This document shows, piece after piece, positions 1 through 4,737 of a DNA stretch of 13,085 nucleotides; positions within the stretch are counted from its first letter, which is position 1; every line of letters begins with the position of its first letter. The notes under the pieces were generated by a model, which searched no databases, had not been told where the DNA came from, and saw nothing but the letters and a program-made list of their open reading frames with translations. This stretch comes from DASZCR01 sp035942915 (GTDB lineage Bacteria > Acidobacteriota > Blastocatellia > Pyrinomonadales > Pyrinomonadaceae): positions 1-13,085 of the forward strand of contig DASZCR010000110.1 in the NCBI GenBank assembly GCA_035942915.1. The letters are read 5' to 3'. The position numbers were made by a program, and so were the translations under genes.

Positions 1-1
1 C

Positions 2-535
2 CCCATCTCCATCCTCGAAGAGGCGAAGCAGGGCAAACGCTTCCGCTGCGTCGAGTACTCGGCCGTGCTGGCCGGGGCGCTCAACGCCGTCGGCATCCCG
101 GCGCGCGTCCTCGGTCTGAAGACGGAGGATGTCGAGACGCGCGAATCGGGCGCGGGTCACGTGGTCACGGAGGCGTATCTGGCCGACAAGAAGAAGTGGA
201 TTATGGTCGATGGACAGTGGGACGTGATACCGACGCTCAAGGGGCAGCCGCTCAACGCCGTCGAACTACAGGAGGCGCTCGCGAAGAACGCCAAAGGGCT
301 TGGTGTCGAATCGCTCTCAGGGGCGGACGCCAAAAAATATTTCGCATGGGTCGCGCCCTATCTGTTCTACTTCGACACGCGTTTCGACAGCCGCATCGAA
401 GGCGCGACCCACACGCGCAGCCTCATGCTCGTCCCCGTCGGCGCGAAAGAGCCGGCCGTCTTTCAGAAGAAACATTCCCTCAAGAGCATGGTCTACACAA
501 ACTCGCTCCGCCTCTTCTACGCGCCGCCCGCCTGA
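2..535 (+). CDS. Transglutaminase-like domain protein, 3' portion (5' end outside the window)
   Basis: The reading frame is open from base 2 to the TGA at 533-535, giving 177 visible residues and no start codon, so the gene begins upstream of the window. A transglutaminase/papain-like core is visible. The nucleophile is C16 in the motif FRCVEYSAVLAGAL, followed by a GIPARV strand, H53 in GAGHVVTEAY and D70 in WIMVDGQWD. This is the classic Cys-His-Asp order and spacing of bacterial transglutaminase-like proteins. About 107 residues follow the triad and end in a Tyr/Phe-rich tail (YTNSLRLFYAPP). Bacterial members are mostly cysteine peptidases or amide-bond hydrolases of the envelope, but the substrate cannot be told here. 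The gene converges on the leftward receiver gene, and a C-rich, G-poor stretch follows its stop. The fold call is firm; the function is open. Confidence 0.85.
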   Translation, partial: PISILEEAKQGKRFRCVEYSAVLAGALNAVGIPARVLGLKTEDVETRESGAGHVVTEAYLADKKKWIMVDGQWDVIPTLKGQPLNAVELQEALAKNAKGLGVESLSGADAKKYFAWVAPYLFYFDTRFDSRIEGATHTRSLMLVPVGAKEPAVFQKKHSLKSMVYTNSLRLFYAPPA

Positions 536-620
536 CCCCACACCCACACCGACAACCCCACAACTCCGACCCACGCGCTCACCAACACCAAAAACCCCCC
601 TTCACTTCATCCCACTATCT
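536..620 (+). terminator. Possible Rho-utilisation (C>G) segment after the transglutaminase gene
   Basis: By hand count these 85 bases contain 46 C, 4 G, 25 A and 10 T, starting immediately after the stop codon. Long C-rich, G-poor unstructured RNA is the known signature of Rho loading (rut) sites. No hairpin followed by a T-run is present after this gene. The composition is seen directly; the Rho role is inferred. Confidence 0.4.
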
Positions 621-667
621 CGCCACGCGTCCGATAACGCAGACGCTTTATTTCTCCTCTTAAAAGC

Positions 668-684
668 CTAAATGTTGCATTTAG
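668..684. repeat. Short AT-rich inverted repeat (7-3-7)
   Basis: CTAAATG and CATTTAG form a perfect 7-bp inverted repeat around a TTG spacer. The stem is too AT-rich for a convincing terminator. It looks more like a protein-binding site, but it sits between two convergent gene ends, where an operator would have no obvious target. It could be chance. Confidence 0.35.
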
Positions 685-810
685 TAGGTTTGCTGTACTT
701 GTGGTGTTTGCTGACGGAGAATATGGCGGCAACTCTTCGGATAGCGTCTGACAGTTTCGTGTCGGATGCTCCCAGAGAAGAGTTAAGACAGTTAAATAAG
801 TGTCCTAAAG

Positions 811-860
811 CGGAGGCGGGACGGTTCTGAAGGGGGTGGAGCGACGGCGGGAGGGGACTG
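811..860 (-). terminator. Possible Rho-utilisation (C>G) segment after the receiver gene
   Basis: The plus strand here has 29 G and 8 C in 50 bases, so the leftward transcript leaving the receiver gene (stop at 865) is C-rich and G-poor. It mirrors the segment at 536-620 and lies directly after the stop. No T-run-coupled hairpin is seen. The termination role is inferred from composition only. Confidence 0.3.
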
Positions 861-864
861 CTTG

Positions 865-1233
865 TCACTTCTTTTCGATTGTTTTTCCGAGGCGGTGTAG
901 CAGGCACTCGATTTCTGCGAAATCGTTGAGGATGACGGCGTCGCCGTAGCGCGTGTGCTCGTCTGCGTCGGGGTTGACGATGACGATGGGCAAATCTCGC
1001 AGCTTAGAGTGGTTGCGCAGACGCGTCGTCAGGAGGTCGAAGGAAGGGAACTGCTCTTCGGTCAGTAACAATTCGGGGGACTCGCGTTCGGCAATCTCGA
1101 TGGCTGACTCCTCGTCAGGCGCTTCCAAGACCTTGTAGCCGTAGCGTTGCAAGGTTCGCTTCATCCCGGCGCGTATCCAATCTATATCTTCGACTATAAG
1201 CAGTGTCGCCGAGCGACGTTCAGACGTATTCAT
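865..1233 (-). CDS. Stand-alone receiver-domain protein with a degenerate phosphorylation site (pseudo-receiver)
   Basis: This is a 122-residue protein made of a single CheY-like receiver fold. Strand 1 and the acidic pair are present (LLIVEDIDW, E15-D16), then helix 1 (RAGMKRTLQRYGYKVLEA), then strand 3. The phosphoacceptor position, seven residues before the Asp in the usual D-x-M-x-P-x-x-D-G motif, is E59 (LLLTEEQFPSFD). The switch Thr/Ser at the end of strand 4 is N87 (PIVIVNPDAD), and the invariant Lys of strand 5 is N103 (VILNDF). The Asp, Thr and Lys triad is therefore all substituted, and Glu often mimics phospho-Asp. No output domain follows. The ATG at 1233 is preferred because AAAGGG lies about 8 bases upstream; a GTG at 1281 lacks such a site. 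It is third in a leftward block, 113 bases after the Crp/Fnr gene. Fold confidence is high; the signalling role is inferred. Confidence 0.85.
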   Translation of the reverse strand: MNTSERRSATLLIVEDIDWIRAGMKRTLQRYGYKVLEAPDEESAIEIAERESPELLLTEEQFPSFDLLTTRLRNHSKLRDLPIVIVNPDADEHTRYGDAVILNDFAEIECLLHRLGKTIEKK

Positions 1234-1346
1234 AGAAGCCCTTTTTACCTGAAGTGTCGAGCCGGGATTCGACCCTGCCACTTTTCAATAGAAACGGGCT
1301 TGTTGTCTGTCCTCTGCCGTACCTTTCGTGAAGGAGGAAGGTGTTT

Positions 1347-2045
1347 TCAGTAGCGCGATGCTTGTTTCCGGGCTTGGCTCAGGGAGTGGTAGCACTCACA
1401 GGAGATAGCTTCGAGTGCGCGGCGGTCGATGATGCGGAGACTGCCACGCGAGTTGGCGATAATCCCGCGCGTCTGTAGCTCTCCGGCGATGACCGTGATG
1501 CCCGCGCGTCTGACTCCGAGGTGTTCAGCAATACGCTCCTGTGTTATCTCGACCGTGTCCGAGTCGAGGCGCTCGGTCAGCATCAGCAGCCAGACGGCGA
1601 GACGCTGTTCCGTGCGATGGAGGATGCCGCAGGCCGAGCGTTGCGAGACTTGCGCGATGTACTGACCCGCGTAATTGAGAACTGTGCGCCGTAGCGCAGG
1701 GGTACGCTCAAACTCTTGCTGGAAGTCGTGCGCGTTCATCCTCAGTGCGCTCCCCGGAATGTTGACGTTGAGCGAGTGTATCGACTGAGCGGGGCCGAAG
1801 ATGGCGGAGAGACCGGCCACACCGTCCTTGCCAATCATCCCAACCTCGACCGACTTTCCGTCCTGCATGTCGGAATGGCTCGAAAGAATCGTGCTTTCGG
1901 GGAAGTAGACGAATTGCGCGACCTCTCCTGACCCCATCAGCCGCTCTCCGAGTGAGAGCGAGACGGGTTCGAGGAACGGCAGCAGTCGCGAGAAATCCTC
2001 TGCCGGGAGGACTGTCAATATTCTGTTGCTGAGCATTTCTTTCAT
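1347..2045 (-). CDS. Crp/Fnr-family transcriptional regulator
   Basis: This 232-residue protein has the two-domain Crp/Fnr architecture. Residues about 10-110 form a cyclic-nucleotide-binding-like jelly roll (FLEPVSLSLGERL, VYFPESTILS, VEVGMIGKDGVAGL). Residues about 125-150 form the long dimer helix. Residues 165-205 form a Crp-type winged helix-turn-helix (VEITQERIAEHLGVRRAGIT) with a wing ending GSLRIID. The phosphate-binding cassette of true cAMP receptors (G-E-x-A plus R-S/T) is not recognisable; the equivalent stretch reads GKDGVAGLSAIFG. There is no N-terminal cysteine cluster for an Fnr iron-sulfur centre, so the ligand is unknown. The CAT at 2043-2045 gives an ATG with AAGGCGG about 6 bases upstream. 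An in-frame ATG at 2036 is the alternative. It follows the PYP-like gene after only 37 bases, so the two are probably co-transcribed. Confidence 0.93.
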   Translation of the reverse strand: MKEMLSNRILTVLPAEDFSRLLPFLEPVSLSLGERLMGSGEVAQFVYFPESTILSSHSDMQDGKSVEVGMIGKDGVAGLSAIFGPAQSIHSLNVNIPGSALRMNAHDFQQEFERTPALRRTVLNYAGQYIAQVSQRSACGILHRTEQRLAVWLLMLTERLDSDTVEITQERIAEHLGVRRAGITVIAGELQTRGIIANSRGSLRIIDRRALEAISCECYHSLSQARKQASRY

Positions 2046-2082
2046 CGACGCCGCCTTAGAATCATTGAGATTCCGTATGGGG

Positions 2083-2436
2083 TTACGACCCCTTTCTGAT
2101 GTGTACCAGTACGGACTTGGTGCGCGTGTTATCGGAGCGTTCGCGGATGCGTGCTAGGAGCACGCGGATGTGCAGCGCACCGTATTGGTATTGGCAGTCG
2201 AATTTGAAGTTGTCGGCCGGTTCGCCGCCCTGCGTGAAGTGGTTGATGCGTTGGCGGAACTCCTCCACGTTGGCGAAGTGCGCGACCGCTTCGTAGAAGT
2301 TGCAACCCGAAACGTCCTGCGCATCGTCGTGCGTTTTGCCTTCCGTTTCGATTCTTGAATAGAGCACCGTTCCGGCTTGGTCGAGTTCGTAGAGTCCGAA
2401 TAGGGTTGATGTACGCTGAACAGAGATATCCATCAT
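2083..2436 (-). CDS. PYP-like PAS-domain protein lacking the chromophore cysteine
   Basis: This 117-residue single PAS domain aligns, from memory and without internal gaps over the N-terminal half, with photoactive yellow protein. LFGLYELDQAGTVLY matches the PYP stretch FGAIQLDGDGNIL. GCNFYEAVAHFANVEEF matches GKNFFKDVAPCTDSPEF. FKFDCQYQYGALHIRV matches the FEYTFDYQM...VKVHM strand. The cysteine that carries p-coumaric acid in PYP is F54, the Glu46 equivalent is T31 and the Tyr42 equivalent is S27, so the PYP photocycle is not expected. It probably binds another small molecule or a partner protein. Two adjacent ATGs (2436 and 2433) follow a strong GGAGG, 5 or 8 bases upstream. A longer reading to 2511 lacks such a site. 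It heads the leftward block with the Crp/Fnr and receiver genes. Confidence 0.8.
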   Translation of the reverse strand: MMDISVQRTSTLFGLYELDQAGTVLYSRIETEGKTHDDAQDVSGCNFYEAVAHFANVEEFRQRINHFTQGGEPADNFKFDCQYQYGALHIRVLLARIRERSDNTRTKSVLVHIRKGS

Positions 2437-2630
2437 TGAGACCTCCTCGTCGAAGTCTGCACACACGAAGTTCACACGTTTTGTGAGCGTGCGACTGTGA
2501 GCACACAACACAAGGGCGTCATGTAGCTTGCTCGTGCGGAGCAGCCGTATTTTTATGAAGGCTGAAGTGAACGGATGGTGGAAGCCGTCGCTCGCAGCCG
2601 GTCTGGAGACGCTGTGGGAGAGTTTACGAT

Positions 2631-2674
2631 AGACCGGGTCAGACGAGTCAATCTTGAGTCAATCTGTCCGGTCT
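2631..2674. repeat. Stem-loop enclosing a direct repeat of GAGTCAATCT
   Basis: AGACCGG (2631-2637) and CCGGTCT (2668-2674) are a perfect 7-bp inverted repeat. An inner CAGA/TCTG pair (2640-2643 with 2663-2666) extends the stem after a small internal loop. Inside, GAGTCAATCT occurs at 2645-2654 and again at 2656-2665, a period of 11 bp, about one helical turn. The junction holds the small palindrome TTGAGTCAA. It lies about 200 bases upstream of the PYP-like gene, on the side where its leader or promoter would be. It could be an operator or a leader RNA structure. The repeats are seen directly; the role is unknown. Confidence 0.45.
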
Positions 2675-2838
2675 CGCCTGTCAAACCGCGCAGCAAGAAT
2701 TGCTCAGTTGGTTCAGGAGGACTGAGTCTAGTTGAAGATTAGGATTGTGTCTATTAGGACTCTCGGAGTGGCCGGTAGGGGTTTTCCCTAATTAGTTAAA
2801 AGACTTTTGCTTGGACTTGATACTGTCAACCGCGCTCT

Positions 2839-2856
2839 GTTGGTCTAGTTGGTCTA
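2839..2856. repeat. Perfect 9-bp tandem duplication
   Basis: GTTGGTCTA occurs twice in direct tandem with no spacer. It may be a simple slippage duplication or a paired half-site; nothing further can be read from it. Confidence 0.4.
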
Positions 2857-2912
2857 TGTGTTGCGCGCAGGGGTCATGTGCTCCACATTGATGGCTGTTG
2901 TTGTATTCATAA

Positions 2913-2918
2913 ATTATA
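2913..2918 (-). promoter_or_regulatory. Possible leftward -10 element (TATAAT)
   Basis: A perfect TATAAT lies on the minus strand in the most AT-rich part of the intergenic region. No good TTGACA-like -35 lies 16-18 bases upstream. If used, it would give the signalling block a leader of roughly 470 bases that includes the stem-loop at 2631-2674. Support is weak because it rests on a single hexamer. Confidence 0.22.
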
Positions 2919-3017
2919 TACGTAATCTTTGTTATCAGACGCGTTGGTTTTATTTGGAATGAATGAATTTAAGATGGAGGATGGTTGAAGATTCGGGTGA
3001 TGATTGAAGGATTCGCG

Positions 3018-3048
3018 GGAGGCGGCGTGTGAGGTTTGCGCCGCCTCC
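3018..3048 (-). terminator. Perfect hairpin after the serine protease gene (no U-tract)
   Basis: A GC-rich 10-bp perfect inverted repeat (3018-3027 with 3039-3048) with an 11-base loop lies 18 bases beyond the protease stop. No T-run follows on the minus strand. Instead the next 50 bases (2971-3020) are 21 G to 3 C on the plus strand, so the transcript leaving the hairpin is C-rich and G-poor. It is probably the gene's terminator, either U-independent or aided by Rho. Confidence 0.5.
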
Positions 3049-3066
3049 GGGTGGTGTGGATGTTGT

Positions 3067-3795
3067 CTACTGTGTGGGATTTGAGATGTAGTCTTCGAGC
3101 AGTTTTTGCGCTCTTACGGCGGGGGTAATCAACGCCACTTTTTGCGCCCAGTCGTAACCGATAAAGACGCCGACAATCTCCGCTCTGTCGTTGTAGACGG
3201 GGCTTCCAGAATAACCATCGCGCCCCTCCATCTTCGCCGCCAAGTATTGCCGACCGCGAAACTCATAAGAGCCGGAGTAGGTTCCGTGACGGACGGACTT
3301 GTCGCCGCCCGGACGCGCGATGACGAGCAGTCTCTCGTCTTGTCCGGGGCTCGCCTGAAAGGCGGGCGCTCCGACGCGCTTCTGCGCCGAACAGACGCGC
3401 AGCAACGCCAGGTCTGCCTCCTCATCAACTTTCACCACTGTCGCCTGACAGTCTTTGACGCGCGCCTCGACTTCGAGCTGGTCATCGGGCGCAAAGCCCA
3501 ACAGCTTTTTCTTGTAGGCGCTCAGTTTGCCGGAGACAGTATGGTGTGCGGTCATCACGAGGCCGTCGCCGACGACGAAGCCTGTGGCGAAAGCGTTCGG
3601 CTGTTCGTCTACGAGATTGGAGAGGGCGCGTCTGAGCGTGCTGCGCCCCTTCTTCTTCACCGTCAAATCTAAAGACACAGTGTAGCCTCCACGCCGGAGG
3701 ACTGCGGCCAGCGGGTCGTCTGCGGCCTGCGTCGGCGCGGACGGTAGGGGAAACGCTATGAGCGCAAGAGCGAGGATGCAAATTCCCTTCTTCAT
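3067..3795 (-). CDS. Secreted trypsin-like serine protease without a PDZ domain
   Basis: This is a 242-residue protein. Residues 1-24 are a typical Sec signal peptide (basic MKK, hydrophobic ILALALIAF, then a small-residue cleavage region near TQA-AD). The rest is a chymotrypsin-fold (S1/Deg-like) domain: FATGFVVGDGLVMTAHHTV with the catalytic His probably H85, EADLALLRV with D128, and GRDGYSGSPVYND with S196 in the G-x-S-G-x-P motif. The triad is complete and the protein ends about 45 residues after the serine, so there is no room for the PDZ domains of DegP or HtrA. It probably cleaves proteins in the periplasm or outside the cell; its target is unknown. The ATG at 3795 has AAGGAG about 7 bases upstream. 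A TATCAT hexamer (3821-3826, minus strand) is a weak -10 candidate. It stands 229 bases from the next gene, so it may be a separate transcript. Confidence 0.9.
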   Translation of the reverse strand: MKKGICILALALIAFPLPSAPTQAADDPLAAVLRRGGYTVSLDLTVKKKGRSTLRRALSNLVDEQPNAFATGFVVGDGLVMTAHHTVSGKLSAYKKKLLGFAPDDQLEVEARVKDCQATVVKVDEEADLALLRVCSAQKRVGAPAFQASPGQDERLLVIARPGGDKSVRHGTYSGSYEFRGRQYLAAKMEGRDGYSGSPVYNDRAEIVGVFIGYDWAQKVALITPAVRAQKLLEDYISNPTQ

Positions 3796-4024
3796 ACGTG
3801 TCTCCTTTGGGCAGTCAAAAATGATAACGCTGTGCTCGCACCGCTCCGCGCGAGCGTCGGCATGGAAAAGCTACGGATGTGCGATGAGAAATCAATCAGC
3901 CGTCGCAGAGTTGCTGCAAGCGGCCTGTGGGGCGGCGGCGTGCGTGCGAGGTAGAGAGCACGCCCTGTCGAACTGTAATGTTATTTGTAAAGCCCGACCA
4001 TCGACCAGCTAAACGGCCGACGGT

Positions 4025-4633
4025 TTAGTTGGATGCGCGCTCCCAGACGGTGTTGTCGTCGTACTCGATGCGCTCTATCACGATTCGTTCGGAGTATTGC
4101 TCGCGTACCTGCTTGCCCGCGCTGGCCGCGTCAACAATACTGGCCGGAGGCGACGTAGAGCGCGCCGTCAGGCTCTTGCTCTTGCCGGGGCGGAGGCCAA
4201 CAAGGGTTGTGAATTTGTGCTGTCCGACCTCGCGCCCGCTCGCCTGTTCAATCACGATGAAGTTCCAGACGAGCATGCGAATCGTCTTCTGTCCGGTGTT
4301 GCTCAGTTTCACTTCGTAGAGGTATTCGGCCGAAGGGGCATCGGAGGGCAGTTTGGTGATGCCTGAGCGGCTCGGTATGGGGAGACGTTCGAGACCGAGG
4401 TCTTGTCTCACCTCGTTTGTCCTCATGGTCTCCCTGCGCGCGCGCTCAAGCGCCATCTGCTCCCGGTTGGCATAGGTTGGGTCTTCGTCAAGCGCCGGGT
4501 TGCGCACCACTCTGCGCCAGCTACTTTTGATGACCGCCACGCCGGGCGCATCCGTCACGCTTGTCGAAGTTTGGACGGCGACGCTGCTGCCCGCCGACAG
4601 AACCACCAGAAGGAACAGTTTCAACAACCTCAT
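4025..4633 (-). CDS. Secreted protein of unknown function with a beta-sandwich-like C-terminal half
   Basis: I do not recognise a named family for this 202-residue protein. Residues 1-20 look like a signal peptide (MRLLKLFLLVVLSAGSSVAV). Residues 40-90 are charged and probably helical (REQMALERARRETMR). Residues 104-195 alternate in a beta-sandwich-like pattern: YLYEVKLSNTGQKTIRML, then WNFIVIE, KFTTL, a basic loop LRPGKSKSLT, and IVIERIEYDDNTVWER. The phrase pairing K-L-S-N-T-G with a later R-P-G-K-S resembles small exported domains of the fibronectin or Ig kind. The ATG at 4633 has a strong GGAGG about 9 bases upstream. It follows the AbgT-like gene by 104 bases in the same direction and could share its transcript. 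A CTAAAC/GTTTAG inverted repeat (4009-4028) overlaps its stop codon. Confidence 0.8.
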   Translation of the reverse strand: MRLLKLFLLVVLSAGSSVAVQTSTSVTDAPGVAVIKSSWRRVVRNPALDEDPTYANREQMALERARRETMRTNEVRQDLGLERLPIPSRSGITKLPSDAPSAEYLYEVKLSNTGQKTIRMLVWNFIVIEQASGREVGQHKFTTLVGLRPGKSKSLTARSTSPPASIVDAASAGKQVREQYSERIVIERIEYDDNTVWERASN

Positions 4634-4737
4634 AGCCCCCCTCCACAGAGTTTCCCCGAAGGTCTCGCCCTACACGCGGATTTTCCTCTCTTGGCGGCCG
4701 ACATGCAAGCTTTTCACGCCGCAGACGGCCGACTTTT

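Larger units (their letters stand above)
536..864. other. Convergent intergenic region, no gene seen
   Basis: These 329 bases lie between the stops of two converging genes. I find no convincing coding sequence. The open frames that cross it lack ribosome-binding sites and have low-complexity Pro/Thr/Ser translations. It holds a C-rich, G-poor segment (536-620), a short inverted repeat (668-684), and a G-rich segment (811-860) that is C-rich on the leftward transcript. The layout looks like a two-sided termination region. Confidence 0.6.
2437..3066. other. 630-base gene-free region between the signalling block and the protease gene
   Basis: I find no supported gene here. The only small open frame that begins with a normal ATG codes for 25 residues (2555-2632), has no ribosome-binding site and was rejected. 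The region has lower GC than its surroundings, especially 2898-2990. It contains a stem-loop with an internal 11-bp direct repeat (2631-2674), a 9-bp tandem duplication (2839-2856), a leftward TATAAT hexamer (2913-2918) and a hairpin after the protease gene (3018-3048). It probably holds the promoter and leader of the leftward signalling block and the 3' end of the protease transcript. Confidence 0.6.

Noticed and set aside
1255..1282. A T-loop-like string (GGGATTCGACCC) followed by CCA, suggesting a tRNA 3' end
   Set aside because: No matching acceptor arm, anticodon stem or D-arm can be placed upstream on the plus strand, and it lies just upstream of the receiver gene's start.
2555..2632. 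A 25-residue open frame starting at an ATG in the gene-free region
   Set aside because: No ribosome-binding site precedes it and the length is easily reached by chance; the codons show no clear bias.
2776..2790. TAGGG-GTTTT-CCCTA mini hairpin
   Set aside because: A 5-bp stem alone in AT-richer DNA is expected by chance and is not tied to a gene end.
3106..3672. A 188-residue rightward open frame opposite the protease gene
   Set aside because: The minus strand carries a complete catalytic triad and signal peptide, so the plus-strand frame is a shadow.
4009..4028. CTAAAC/GTTTAG inverted repeat over the stop of the 202-residue protein gene
   Set aside because: Only 6 bp with an 8-base centre, overlapping the stop codon and followed by no T-run; too weak to call a terminator.
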